64,000 bases of DNA from Dawidia cretensis (GTDB lineage Bacteria; Bacteroidota; Bacteroidia; Cytophagales; Cyclobacteriaceae). The number at the start of each line of letters is the position of its first letter. Position 1 is the first letter of the stretch. Under the pieces are notes generated by a model that saw nothing but the letters and a program-made list of their open reading frames with translations, was not told the origin of the DNA and searched no databases. The position numbers were made by a program, and so were the translations under genes. Shown here one piece after another: positions 1-8,830 of this stretch. Where the stretch lies: contig NZ_JAHESE010000027.1 in assembly GCF_018598175.1 (NCBI RefSeq), positions 1 through 64,000 on the forward strand, written 5' to 3'.

Positions 1-612
1 AAAATGTGGAGCATGACGGACGCCGACCTCGTTCAGTGTCGCCCGGTACCCCCGCCGTTTACCGCCTCGGCTGAAATGAAAGCAGAAACCGAAGAGGTAA
101 AATGGTATTCTAAAAACCTGACCCGCGAGCGCCTCGCCATTGTACACAAATGGGCCGACGGTGCAGGCACCTATACACCCCCCGGCCACTGGAACGACAT
201 TGGCGCAGAATATATCCGCGATGCCCACTATAGCGAAGTACGCGCGGCGCGGGCCTTTGCACTGATCAACATGACGCTGCACGATGCCGCCGTCGCTTGC
301 TGGGATACAAAATTCTATTACTTCAATCCGCGCCCGAGCCAGATGGACCCGTCCATCAAGACCGGCACCGGCGTGCCCAACTTCCCGGCCTTTACTTCCG
401 GCCACTCGACTTTCTCCGGATCGGCTGCCACGGTATTGGGCTACCTCTTTCCGCAGCAGGCGCAATATTTCTTGCTCCAGGCAACGGAAGCATCCTACTC
501 GCGAATGTATGGAGCGATCCACTTCCGCTCCGACGTGGAGATGGGCCTCGAGCACGGCCAGACCATCGGCGGCTTTACCATAAACTTTGCAACGACAGAC
601 GGCGCCGATTAG
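1..612 (+). CDS. PAP2 / vanadium-dependent haloperoxidase-like protein (5' truncated)
   Basis: This is the C-terminal part of a gene that begins before the window; the frame is open from the first base, so the ATG at 4 is probably internal. The PAP2/haloperoxidase phosphate (vanadate) pocket is visible: NPRPSQ near residue 113, then SGHSTFSGSAA, then an R-x-x-x-G-x-H-F-x-x-D arrangement (SRMYGAIHFRSDVEMG). In this superfamily these Arg and His residues hold phosphate or vanadate. Bacteroidota relatives are usually exported proteins of about 430-450 residues annotated as vanadium-dependent haloperoxidase-family phosphatases. Halide oxidation cannot be told from phosphatase activity by sequence alone. 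An inverted repeat and a TonB receptor gene follow. Confidence 0.75.
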   Translation, partial: KMWSMTDADLVQCRPVPPPFTASAEMKAETEEVKWYSKNLTRERLAIVHKWADGAGTYTPPGHWNDIGAEYIRDAHYSEVRAARAFALINMTLHDAAVACWDTKFYYFNPRPSQMDPSIKTGTGVPNFPAFTSGHSTFSGSAATVLGYLFPQQAQYFLLQATEASYSRMYGAIHFRSDVEMGLEHGQTIGGFTINFATTDGAD

Positions 613-629
613 TCTATAATTACGAATCA

Positions 630-660
630 CCGGGAAAGGCCGGACCAAAGCCTTTCCCGG
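630..660 (+). repeat. Inverted repeat between PAP2 gene and TonB receptor gene
   Basis: CCGGGAAAGGC and GCCTTTCCCGG form a perfect 11-bp stem with a 9-nt loop. No U-run follows (TTATCC), so it is a weak candidate for termination and could instead stabilise or attenuate the mRNA ahead of the receptor gene 21 nt downstream. Confidence 0.55.
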
Positions 661-681
661 TTATCCAAACACCCAGGACAC

Positions 682-2880
682 ATGACAAGACTTTTTACCG
701 CTATTGTTTTTATCACCAGCATCTCAGCGGGCTTTGCACAAACCGACTCGCTGAAGATAAAGCAGCTGAAAGAAGTTGTGATCCATTCCAGCCGGTATGA
801 AGTAGAGCGTCTGCCGGCTACCCAAGGTACCTACCTGCTGGGTGGCCGCAAGAACGAAGTGCTGAACATCCAGCAGATGAACGTAAACATGGCGGAGAAA
901 ACCCCGCGCCAGATCTTCGCCAAAGTGCCCGGCGTATTTGTATACGACATGGACGGCACCGGCAACCAAACCAACATCTCCACCCGCGGCCTCGACCCGC
1001 ACCGCGGCTGGGAGTACAACATTCGCAAGAATGGCATCATCACAAACTCCGACATGTACGGCTATCCCGCCAGCCACTACAGCATGCCGATGGAAGCGGT
1101 AGAACGTATTGAAATGGTGCGCGGCACAGGGTCGCTGCAATACGGTGCCCAGTTCGGAGGTATGCTGAACTATATATCCAAACACCCCGATACCACGCGC
1201 GTAGCGGCCTACGAGACCATCAACACCGTCGGCTCGTTCGGGCTCTTTAGCACGTACCACGCACTGAACGGAACGGTCGGCAAATTCCAGTACTACGTAT
1301 ACTATAACAAACGCAAATCCGATGGCTACCGCGACAACAGCGACTCCGACTTCGATGCGCAGTCGTTTATGCTGGCGTATCGCCCCACCGATCGCATAAC
1401 GATCAAGGCCGAAATAGCGCGCTCAAAGTACATATACCATATACCCGGCCCGCTGACCGACAGCATGTTCCACGCCGATCCCCGCCAGTCGACACGCGCG
1501 CGGAACTATTTTAATCCGGAAATCTATGTACCGTCACTCTCCGTGGATTGGAAACTCTCAGACCGTACGCGTCTGTCATGGGTAGTATCGGCCGTGCTGG
1601 GTGAACGCAACAGCGTGCAACTCGACAAGCTGGCCACGATGAAAGATGTGATCGATCCGAATACACTCACCTACGCCTCGCGCCAGGTAGATATCGATAA
1701 TTTTAACAGCTACACCTCGGAGCTGCGCCTGCTGCATACCTACACCCTTGGAAAAACCGAGCATGTAATAGTAGGTGGCGTACAGCTCTTTAATAACGAC
1801 CTGCATCGCCGTCAGCTCGGCAAAGGCACGACGGGCGCTGACTTCGACCTAACACTGATCGATCCCAACTGGGGCCGCGACCTGCACTTTAAAACCAACA
1901 ACGTAGCCGTGTTTGTGGAAAACGCGTTCCACTTGCTGCCGGGGTTGTCAATCACCCCCGGCGTACGCATAGAAACAGGTAAATCAAAAATGTCGGGTAC
2001 TATATCGTACTATGATGCCGGCAACTTTCCCGATGACATTGTTCACACCTTTGCCCTGGGCGGCATGAATATCGACTACATCACCCGCAAGGGAAACAAC
2101 GTCTACGCAGGTTTCTCGCAGGCCTACCGCCCGGTAATCTTTAAAGACATCATTCCGTCCTCGGTATACGAGACCATCGACAAAGACCTGAAAGACGCCA
2201 CGGGTTACAACATGGAGCTCGGGTATCGCGGCACCACCCATGGCTTGCGGTGGGACGTAGGTGTATTTAGCCTGCGCTATGACAACCGCCTCGGTACACT
2301 TGAACAGACGAACCCCGACAATGGCACGACATATATTTATCGCACCAACATCGGCAACTCCATGACCACAGGTGCAGAGATATTCCTGGAATATAATCTG
2401 CGGCTAGGCGACTACAGCAACCTGTCGTTCTTTACCTCGACAGCATTCTTCCACGCGCGATATACCGATGCTATAGTACGCTCGGGCAAAAACGCCGGGG
2501 GAAGTGCCCAATCGGAGAACATCGACATACGTGGCAACAAAGTGGAAACAGTACCCGATGTGATCACGCGCAACGGTATCACCCTCTACTGGCGGCGCCT
2601 GAGTGCGACAGCACTGTATAGCTATACAGGGGAGAGCTATGCCGATCCGTTGAACACGGTAACGCCCTCGAAAACCGGCGCCGTGGGCCTGGTACCTTCA
2701 TATGGACTGCTGGACTTCAACGCATCGTTTCGCATCACGCCGCAGTGGATGGTGCGTTTTAATATGAACAACATGACGGATAAACAATACTTCACAAAAC
2801 GTCCCAGCTTCTATCCGGGGCCAGGCGTCTGGTCGTCAGACGGCCGCTCGATGAACGTGACGGTAGCATTGAAGGTATAG
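682..2880 (+). CDS. TonB-dependent outer-membrane receptor, FecA-like
   Basis: A 732-residue protein with a signal peptide (residues 1-19, cleaved before Gln), a TonB-box-like segment (KEVVIHSS near 30-37), a plug domain to about residue 165 (PGVFVYDMDGTGNQTNIS, then RIEMVRGTGSLQYG), and a beta-barrel ending in the usual alternating terminal strand (MNVTVALKV). The plug sequence, with NISTRGLDPHRGWEYNIR, resembles ferric-citrate-type receptors (FecA) more than SusC proteins, and there is no N-terminal carboxypeptidase-regulatory domain. The likely role is TonB-powered uptake of a ferric chelate or another metal complex. The substrate is inferred from the family. No FecR/FecI pair is adjacent. 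Confidence 0.88.
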   Translation: MTRLFTAIVFITSISAGFAQTDSLKIKQLKEVVIHSSRYEVERLPATQGTYLLGGRKNEVLNIQQMNVNMAEKTPRQIFAKVPGVFVYDMDGTGNQTNISTRGLDPHRGWEYNIRKNGIITNSDMYGYPASHYSMPMEAVERIEMVRGTGSLQYGAQFGGMLNYISKHPDTTRVAAYETINTVGSFGLFSTYHALNGTVGKFQYYVYYNKRKSDGYRDNSDSDFDAQSFMLAYRPTDRITIKAEIARSKYIYHIPGPLTDSMFHADPRQSTRARNYFNPEIYVPSLSVDWKLSDRTRLSWVVSAVLGERNSVQLDKLATMKDVIDPNTLTYASRQVDIDNFNSYTSELRLLHTYTLGKTEHVIVGGVQLFNNDLHRRQLGKGTTGADFDLTLIDPNWGRDLHFKTNNVAVFVENAFHLLPGLSITPGVRIETGKSKMSGTISYYDAGNFPDDIVHTFALGGMNIDYITRKGNNVYAGFSQAYRPVIFKDIIPSSVYETIDKDLKDATGYNMELGYRGTTHGLRWDVGVFSLRYDNRLGTLEQTNPDNGTTYIYRTNIGNSMTTGAEIFLEYNLRLGDYSNLSFFTSTAFFHARYTDAIVRSGKNAGGSAQSENIDIRGNKVETVPDVITRNGITLYWRRLSATALYSYTGESYADPLNTVTPSKTGAVGLVPSYGLLDFNASFRITPQWMVRFNMNNMTDKQYFTKRPSFYPGPGVWSSDGRSMNVTVALKV

Positions 2881-2971
2881 TCCGAAACATTTTGAATTGA
2901 TAATTTGGGTTAGTTCAAACACACCCGCACGGCTCAGACTCACACGCGCTTAGGCTCCAAGCGAGAGTAGT

Positions 2972-3018
2972 ATCCGGATATGCCTTCATCCTTTGAAGGC
3001 TGTCCGGATTTACTTTTT
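2972..3018 (+). terminator. Hairpin terminator between converging receptor and plsC genes
   Basis: A nested inverted repeat: ATCCGGA (2972-2978) pairs with TCCGGAT (3003-3009), and inside it GCCTTCA pairs with TGAAGGC. A T-rich stretch (TTTACTTTTTTA) follows on the plus strand. It sits exactly between the ends of the two convergent genes and probably terminates the receptor mRNA; it may also end the opposing one. Confidence 0.6.
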
Positions 3019-3759
3019 TACGGGGGTATTCTTCACAATCATATCATACATGATCGCAAACACCTTGTCTTTCAGCGCAACGGTATTGGCCGTGGTAAGT
3101 CCCGTCGTTTCAATGGGCTCGCCTACATAAATACGGATCGTACCCGGGCGCAAATCAATAGTACCCGGCGGCATCAGCGGGCCAGCACCCAATACCACCA
3201 TCGGCATAATAGGCTGTTGTGTATCGACGGCAATACGGAACGCCCCATCCTTAAAGGGCTGCAGCAAATCCTTCGAACGGTTCTGCGTACCCTCGGCGAA
3301 GATGAGAATCGAAATGCCTTGCTTTAAAAACATCTTGAGCCTATCGATACTACGCTTGCGGCTTTCCGGGCTCGAACGATCTACAATGATAGTAGCCGCT
3401 TGCGCAATCCACCCAAACACCGGGATCTTCTTCAATTCTTTTTTTGCCAACGGCCGGAACTGCCCGGGAATGATCATCCGAATGCCGGGAATGTCGAGGA
3501 ACGAGGTGTGATTGCTGACATAAATGTACGACGCACCCCGTTTGAAATTTTCCGTACCATAAAACTCATACCGGATAAACGTAAGCTGACTAAAGATCCA
3601 CGACCATGCATACAAAAACGCATAACCAATGTTCCCAAAGCGCTGCCCCAGCATAAAAGGAACGACAATGCCCGGCAGCAGAATCAGCATAAACACCGTA
3701 AACACCAGAAAAACCCACACCTTATACAGCGTAAGCAGAATGAATCGAATGACTTTCAA
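3010..3759 (-). CDS. 1-acyl-sn-glycerol-3-phosphate acyltransferase (PlsC family)
   Basis: A 249-residue membrane acyltransferase that would transfer an acyl chain to lysophosphatidic acid in phospholipid synthesis at the inner membrane. An N-terminal hydrophobic stretch (about 6-35) anchors it. The catalytic H-x4-D motif is NHTSFLD (His84, Asp89), and the acceptor-binding motif is EGTQNR (156-161). Length fits the PlsC family. Other LPLAT relatives, such as lyso-ornithine-lipid acyltransferases, share these motifs, so the exact acceptor is not certain. Confidence 0.88.
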   Translation of the reverse strand: MKVIRFILLTLYKVWVFLVFTVFMLILLPGIVVPFMLGQRFGNIGYAFLYAWSWIFSQLTFIRYEFYGTENFKRGASYIYVSNHTSFLDIPGIRMIIPGQFRPLAKKELKKIPVFGWIAQAATIIVDRSSPESRKRSIDRLKMFLKQGISILIFAEGTQNRSKDLLQPFKDGAFRIAVDTQQPIMPMVVLGAGPLMPPGTIDLRPGTIRIYVGEPIETTGLTTANTVALKDKVFAIMYDMIVKNTPVKK

Positions 3760-3865
3760 AGCGTTGAATTAAAAAATCGACCGCGAAAGTTCCGAAACTT
3801 TTCCCAACAAACAAGCACAAAAAGGTTGAAGAGGAAGAGTAGAAAGAGAGCCACTTGGCAGGTCT

Positions 3866-3938
3866 GGTTCAAGTCTTAGCGCCCAGCGAAGCGCAGGCGC
3901 GTGACTTGGACCCGGTATGGCCGCAGTCTTCAGACTGC
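3866..3938. repeat. Palindromic intergenic repeat, copy 1
   Basis: GGTTCAAGTC (3866-3875) and GACTTGGACC (3903-3912) form an imperfect inverted repeat; 10 nt later comes the palindrome GCAGTCTTCAGACTGC (3923-3938). The same ordered pieces recur at 11703-11765, also outside genes, and a related palindrome stands at 39557-39580. This copy lies between the plsC start and the oxidoreductase stop. It looks like a REP-type extragenic element; its function is unknown. Confidence 0.7.
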
Positions 3939-3966
3939 GTGGTGCCAGCCAACGTCGTAGACAAAA

Positions 3967-3998
3967 GGAAAAAAGGCCCGAGGAGTGCTCGAGCCTTA
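3967..3998 (-). terminator. Intrinsic terminator of the oxidoreductase gene
   Basis: Read on the minus strand, AAGGCTCGAG pairs with CTCGGGCCTT (one G-T pair), followed by TTTTTTCCTTTT. It lies 17 nt after the stop codon of the gene at 4015-5343. Confidence 0.8.
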
Positions 3999-4014
3999 CG
4001 TATGAATTATTACA

Positions 4015-5343
4015 CTAAGAAAAATACCGCGTAACCCCCGGCGTAGCAACGGGATAAAACCCATTCGCATCCGGCTTCACCGGCATATCCGCATCCCAGG
4101 CAAACGTAGTCGGCATAATGCTCAGCCCGGAGTTAAGTGCCTTATCCCACTCGATCACCTGTCCTGAATAAGTCGCCATCCGCCCCATGATCGCCGTCAG
4201 CGTAGACTTCGCGCCATTCTCCGCATCCGCAAACTTATATTCACCTTTCGCAATGGCAGCAAACAGCTCATCGTGCTCAGTCTGATACGGATTATTCTCA
4301 TTCTTCCGGTCGTACTTATACAAAGCCTTACCCTTGTTGGTAATCTCCGCAGCACCACACTTCACAACACCTTTCGTACCCACGAACATCTCATCCACAA
4401 TCGCATACGTACCTTTGATGTGACGGCATTGGCTGTTCAGTATAGTGCCATCGGCATAATGATATTCCACATAGTGGTGATCATAGATCTCACCATACTC
4501 TTTGCCCGTCCGCACCTGGCGGCCACCCAGGCCAAAAGCCTTCACCGGGTAATCGCCCTTGAACCAGTTCATCACATCGAGATTGTGTATATGCTGTTCG
4601 TTGATATGGTCGCCGCACAGCCAGTTAAAATAGTACCAGTTGCGCATTTGATATTCCATTTCGGTTTGACCGGGCTTGCGCATGTTTACCCACACACCGT
4701 CGTTGTTCCACCACACCTGGCCCGAAGTGATCTCGCCGATCATACCATCCTTCACGCGCTTGAACAGCTCGCGATACGAGTTCTGGTAGTGACGTTGTAG
4801 ACCCACGACCACGTTGAGCTTTTTCTTCTTGGCTTCTTCCGCTGCGCGCAGCACGCGCTGTATACCGGCAGGGTCAGTGGCCACGGGCTTTTCCATAAAC
4901 ACGTGCTTGCCCTGACGAATGGCTTCTTCAAAGTGAATCGGACGGAAGCCGGGAGGCGTCGTCAGGATCACAACATCGGCCAGCGCAATAGCTTTCTGGT
5001 ACGCGTCGAAGCCGACAAACTTGTTTGCTTCGGGAACGGCGACCTTAGCCTTCACGTTGCCCTCTTCCGAATTCTCGTCGGTGAGTGCTGCATAGGCGCT
5101 GTCGAGGCGATCGCGGAAAGCATCGGCCATGGCCACGAGCTTAACATTCTGTTTGGTGAGCATGGCCTGCATGGCTGCGCCGGTACCCCGGCCACCGCAG
5201 CCAACCAGTGCGATCTTGATGGTATCATCCACCGAGTTGAAATAGCCGCCGGCATGGGATAAAAACGGAGCGGCCACCAGGCCTCCGGCCAGCAGGGAGG
5301 ATTGCTTCACAAACTCCCGGCGTGATTGTTTATCTTCTTTCAT
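4015..5343 (-). CDS. Exported Gfo/Idh/MocA-family oxidoreductase
   Basis: A 442-residue NAD(P)-dependent oxidoreductase. The start at 5343 is preferred over an upstream in-frame ATG at 5397 because it places a twin-arginine-type leader (SRREFVKQSSLLAGG, residues 7-21) at the N-terminus. The Rossmann motif is ALVGCGGRGTG (about 45-55), and the family's Glu-Lys-Pro motif is EKPVATDP (151-158). Bacteroidota have many such exported members acting on sugars, sugar acids or inositols, often with the SUMF1-like or isomerase-like proteins that are also nearby here. The substrate cannot be read from the sequence. Confidence 0.88.
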   Translation of the reverse strand: MKEDKQSRREFVKQSSLLAGGLVAAPFLSHAGGYFNSVDDTIKIALVGCGGRGTGAAMQAMLTKQNVKLVAMADAFRDRLDSAYAALTDENSEEGNVKAKVAVPEANKFVGFDAYQKAIALADVVILTTPPGFRPIHFEEAIRQGKHVFMEKPVATDPAGIQRVLRAAEEAKKKKLNVVVGLQRHYQNSYRELFKRVKDGMIGEITSGQVWWNNDGVWVNMRKPGQTEMEYQMRNWYYFNWLCGDHINEQHIHNLDVMNWFKGDYPVKAFGLGGRQVRTGKEYGEIYDHHYVEYHYADGTILNSQCRHIKGTYAIVDEMFVGTKGVVKCGAAEITNKGKALYKYDRKNENNPYQTEHDELFAAIAKGEYKFADAENGAKSTLTAIMGRMATYSGQVIEWDKALNSGLSIMPTTFAWDADMPVKPDANGFYPVATPGVTRYFS

Positions 5344-5462
5344 GGTTCTAGTGTTTGGTATCGTTCGTTTTCTAAGCGAAGTACAGTGAATATACATCTT
5401 CCGCCATTCCTTGCCGCCGGCTTTTATACACCCGGTCGGAATGCGGGTTGACCCTTACCCTG

Positions 5463-6443
5463 TTATTTCAGGTACGATGCATAAAACGCATCTGCTTCCG
5501 CTGCTGTGGGCTGCGCCAACGGACGCACGATGCGGAAACCCATATACATGCCCTCGGTTAACCACCAGCGGCTTTTCGGTATCTGCGGGTCGCGTTTGTT
5601 CCACGCGGCATTAGACGGAATGCGGTTGGCCGTACGCAACATGCTGGCATCGTCCAGGTATGAACCGCCCCGAGCTGCTCGCGGGTAACGCGAAGCCGGC
5701 GCCACCGTGGGGTCTTTTGCACCGTCGGCCAGCGTGTTATAGGTAGCGGCGTCGTATTGGTCCAACGTCCACTCGCTCAGGTTTCCGTGCATATCGTACA
5801 AACCCCAGGCGTTGGGCTTCAGCTGTTTTACCGGCTGATATTTACCGCCGCTGTTGCTGACAAAATAACCATATTCAGGCAGCAGCTTAACGTCGTTACC
5901 AAAGGTATAGGCTGTCGTGCTTCCTGCGCGGCAGGCATACTCCCATTCTGCTTCGGTCGGCAGCCGGTAGAAGATGCCGGTCTTGGTGTAGAGCCATCGG
6001 CAATACATGATACAGGCTTGCTGGCTCATGCTGTTGGCCGGGTGTTGCGGCTCACGTCCCATGCCCCATGTCAGGTCGATATACTGTGCCGTAGGGCGCG
6101 ACACGGCATCAACGTCGATAGCCTTTGTCTGGGGCACATCCATGTTCTTAAAGAAGGTATCCCACTCGGCAAACGTCACTTCGTGTTCTTCTATCCAGAA
6201 CGCAGAAACTTCCACTTTCTTTTGCGGGCCCTCATCCTCTTCACGTCCGGCTTCGGCCGCAGCGCTGCCCAGGGTAAAGCTGCCGCCCTTGATCGGTATC
6301 ATTTTAAACTTTACCGCAGCGCCGGGCACGGTCTGCTCGTACGGCAGGAAATCTTGCGCGGTAGCGATACTAAAGATACAGGAAAAAGCCAGGATCAGGG
6401 TCAGTACCTTATGGTACAATAGGTGGCAAAGCGGATGTTTCAC
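5463..6443 (-). CDS. SUMF1/formylglycine-generating-enzyme-like exported protein
   Basis: A 326-residue protein with a signal peptide (about 1-30) and an FGE-sulfatase/SUMF1 fold. Visible landmarks are GGSFTLGS (53-60), RLPTEAEWEYACRAG (160-174), GLYDMHGNLSEWT (214-226), RGGSY (258-262) and the terminal MGFRIVR (301-307). The paired active-site cysteines of true formylglycine-generating enzymes are not apparent in the usual C-terminal position, so a sulfatase-activating role is doubtful. Related exported SUMF1 proteins in Bacteroidota include structural gliding proteins, but no gld genes are nearby. It precedes the oxidoreductase gene on the same strand with a gap of about 120 nt. Confidence 0.8.
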   Translation of the reverse strand: MKHPLCHLLYHKVLTLILAFSCIFSIATAQDFLPYEQTVPGAAVKFKMIPIKGGSFTLGSAAAEAGREEDEGPQKKVEVSAFWIEEHEVTFAEWDTFFKNMDVPQTKAIDVDAVSRPTAQYIDLTWGMGREPQHPANSMSQQACIMYCRWLYTKTGIFYRLPTEAEWEYACRAGSTTAYTFGNDVKLLPEYGYFVSNSGGKYQPVKQLKPNAWGLYDMHGNLSEWTLDQYDAATYNTLADGAKDPTVAPASRYPRAARGGSYLDDASMLRTANRIPSNAAWNKRDPQIPKSRWWLTEGMYMGFRIVRPLAQPTAAEADAFYASYLK

Positions 6444-6508
6444 GTCAGTCGTAAATGGTTAGGGCCTCAATATAGAAAAACCCATCACCCGCTGCAACCA
6501 CGGTGTGC

Positions 6509-7702
6509 CTACGAGAGACGGCGCAGCAGCGCCATATAGAATCCATCAAACCCTTCGGACGGCCAGGCGTGCGCTTCATCCAGCATGTCGAAACGTCCGT
6601 TTTGCGTCTCCAGGAATTTTTTTACCTGGACTTCATTTTCAGAAGGCATGATGCTGCACGTAGAATATACCATCAGCCCACCGGGTTTGAGCATCTCACA
6701 ATAATCGTTGATGATGTGCTGTTGCAACTCGCGCACATTCTGGATAAACTCGGTCGAGAGCTTCCACTTGGCGTCGGGGTTGCGTTTTAATACCCCCAGG
6801 CCCGAGCACGGCACGTCGAGCAGTAGCCTGTCCGCTGACTTCTCCAGGCGCTTGATCGTCTTGGAAGAGTCGATGACACGCGTCTCGATGTTGCTCGCGG
6901 TGGCACGTCGGGCACGTTTCTTAAGCTCGTCCAGCTTCCACTCTTCGGTGTCCATCGCGAGAATGCGTCCTTTGTTTTGCAGCAGCGACGCAATATGCAG
7001 GGTCTTGCCACCGGCACCGGCACAGGCGTCGACCACGCGCATGCCGGGCTCCAGCCGCATGAAGGGTGCGATGAGCTGGGAGGCAGCATCCTGCACTTCG
7101 AACAGACCTTGTTTGAAGGCTGGTAACCGGAATACATTCTGCCGGCGCTCGAGCACCAACGCATCCGGTACATCGGGCAGCGTGGCGGTTTCTACATGCT
7201 CTTCCAGCAGCAGGGCCTTCAGCTCGCGGGGTGAGGTCTTGAGCGTGTTGGTGCGCAGCACCACCTCGGCCTCTTCGTTGAGGGCATGCAGCTCGCTGTC
7301 CCACCGGGCGCCGAGCTCTTGTTCGCCCAGGTCGTCGAGCCAGTCGGGAATCGATTCGTTAATGCGGCGGATCTGCTGAAACTTCTCCAACCGGGCTTGT
7401 ATCTTGTCGGGCTGCAGTCGGTTGAACTCATCCCACGCAGGCAGGGGTACATCATGAAGCACACACCAGCCGCCCAGCAGCGACCAATAGTCGTTTGACG
7501 GGGTGTCGGTCAGGGTTTGAATCAGCCGGTACCAGCGCACAATATCGTATGTAGTCTCGGCAATAAACCGCCGGTCCCGGGCGCCCCATTTCGGATCTTG
7601 CTTTAATACTTTTTCGATCACCTTGTCGGCGAACTTGCCTTGCTCGAAGATCATTTCCAGTGACTGGATTACGGCACGGGCAATGTTGACGTAGAGTTTC
7701 AT
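6509..7702 (-). CDS. RsmB/NOP-family SAM-dependent RNA cytosine-5 methyltransferase
   Basis: A 397-residue cytosolic RNA methyltransferase. The SAM-binding motif is DACAGAGGKT (225-234). The two cysteines of m5C RNA methyltransferases are both present: Cys299 in DVPCSG (motif IV) and Cys349 in STCS (motif VI). The N-terminal about 150 residues probably form a NusB-like/RNA-binding region. The expected product is 5-methylcytosine in rRNA (C967 of 16S rRNA for E. coli RsmB). The family also has tRNA-modifying members, so the target base is inferred. Confidence 0.88.
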   Translation of the reverse strand: MKLYVNIARAVIQSLEMIFEQGKFADKVIEKVLKQDPKWGARDRRFIAETTYDIVRWYRLIQTLTDTPSNDYWSLLGGWCVLHDVPLPAWDEFNRLQPDKIQARLEKFQQIRRINESIPDWLDDLGEQELGARWDSELHALNEEAEVVLRTNTLKTSPRELKALLLEEHVETATLPDVPDALVLERRQNVFRLPAFKQGLFEVQDAASQLIAPFMRLEPGMRVVDACAGAGGKTLHIASLLQNKGRILAMDTEEWKLDELKKRARRATASNIETRVIDSSKTIKRLEKSADRLLLDVPCSGLGVLKRNPDAKWKLSTEFIQNVRELQQHIINDYCEMLKPGGLMVYSTCSIMPSENEVQVKKFLETQNGRFDMLDEAHAWPSEGFDGFYMALLRRLS

Positions 7703-7790
7703 GTGGGTGCGAAGATACTAGGCTTAGGGGAATAAGGAGAGAATTTTTACCTTGTATCAAAACGACCCGGCCCCTTAAACCCCGATAACC

Positions 7791-8711
7791 ATGAAACGCA
7801 GAAACTTTTTGCAAAAAAGCCTGGCCGCTGCCGCCTCTACCGCAACCCTCGGCGGCGCCCTGGCGACAGTCGCTACCGCACACCCCACGGCCTCTGCCGA
7901 AAAACCATTTAAGCTCAACTACGCCCCCCACGACGGCATGTTTGCCAACCACGGCGGAAAGGACTTCGTCGACCAGATCAAATTCATGCACGACCAGGGC
8001 TTTCGCGGCATTGAAGACAACGGCATGCTGGGCCGCTCCAAAGAGCAACAAGACAAGATCGGCGCCACCCTGGCTAAGCTGGGCATGACCATGGGCGTAT
8101 TTGTGATTGACACCGGCAACAACTGGAAGGTATCACTCACCACCGGCAAGCAAGAATTTAAAGACGCTTTTATCGATACCTGCAAACGCTCCGTCGAGCT
8201 GGCCAAACGCGTCAACGCCAAGTGGGCTACCGTGGTACCCGGCTTCTACGAACGCCACTTACCCATAGGCATTCAAACAGCCAACGTCGTGGACGCCCTG
8301 CGCCGCGGCGCCGAGATATTGGAACAAGGAGGCCTGATCATGGTGCTGGAACCGCTGAGCGACACCCCCGAGCTCTTCCTGCGTTACTCCGACCAGACGT
8401 ATGAGATCTGCAAGGCAGTCGACAGCCCATCGTGCAAGATTCTGTACGATATATACCACATGCAGCGCAACGAAGGCAACCTCATTCCGAACATCGAAAA
8501 ATGTTGGGATGAAATCGCGTACGTCCAGATCGGCGACAACCCGGGTCGCCACGAGCCCACTACCGGCGAGATCAACTATAAGAACATCTTCAAATACCTC
8601 TACGATCGCGGCTACCGCGGCATCATGGGCATGGAGCACGGCAACGCCAAAAGCGGCAAGGAAGGCGAGCTGGCGCTGATCAAGGCGTATCGGGAAAGTG
8701 ACAGTTTTTAA
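7791..8711 (+). CDS. Exported TIM-barrel protein, hydroxypyruvate-isomerase-like
   Basis: A 306-residue xylose-isomerase-like TIM barrel with a Tat-like leader (MKRRNFLQKSLAAAAS). Likely metal ligands in the expected order are Glu187 (MVLEP), Asp220 (LYDIYHMQ), Gln246 (YVQIGD) and Glu282 (GMEHGN), as in hydroxypyruvate isomerases and ketose epimerases. It stands head-to-head with the RNA methyltransferase gene and ends in a strong terminator, so it is probably transcribed alone. Substrate unknown; export points to an extracytoplasmic sugar or sugar acid. Confidence 0.82.
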   Translation: MKRRNFLQKSLAAAASTATLGGALATVATAHPTASAEKPFKLNYAPHDGMFANHGGKDFVDQIKFMHDQGFRGIEDNGMLGRSKEQQDKIGATLAKLGMTMGVFVIDTGNNWKVSLTTGKQEFKDAFIDTCKRSVELAKRVNAKWATVVPGFYERHLPIGIQTANVVDALRRGAEILEQGGLIMVLEPLSDTPELFLRYSDQTYEICKAVDSPSCKILYDIYHMQRNEGNLIPNIEKCWDEIAYVQIGDNPGRHEPTTGEINYKNIFKYLYDRGYRGIMGMEHGNAKSGKEGELALIKAYRESDSF

Positions 8712-8741
8712 ACCCTACATAACCGTGGGGGATGATTTTAA

Positions 8742-8779
8742 AACAGGCCGTTTCACCTGAGAGACGGCCTGTTTTTTTT
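8742..8779 (+). terminator. Intrinsic terminator after the TIM-barrel gene
   Basis: ACAGGCCGT pairs with ACGGCCTGT across a 12-nt loop and is followed by eight T residues. Confidence 0.9.
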
Positions 8780-8810
8780 GAGTGATAGCGGCAAGACTTT
8801 TGTAAATTTG
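8777..8810 (+). promoter_or_regulatory. Candidate Bacteroidota promoter for the CHAT gene
   Basis: TTTG (8777-8780), a 22-nt spacer and TAAATTTG (8803-8810) match the Bacteroidota sigma-A consensus TTTG / TAnnTTTG. The start codon follows 20 nt after the -7 box. The -33 element overlaps the U-run of the preceding terminator. Confidence 0.55.
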
Positions 8811-8830
8811 ACCTCCCTAAAAACCCCTCT

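Noticed and set aside
3866-3880. GGTTCAAGTC resembles a tRNA T-arm (also at 11703).
   Set aside because: No acceptor stem, anticodon arm or CCA fits around it, and its partner GACTTGGACC shows it belongs to an inverted repeat.
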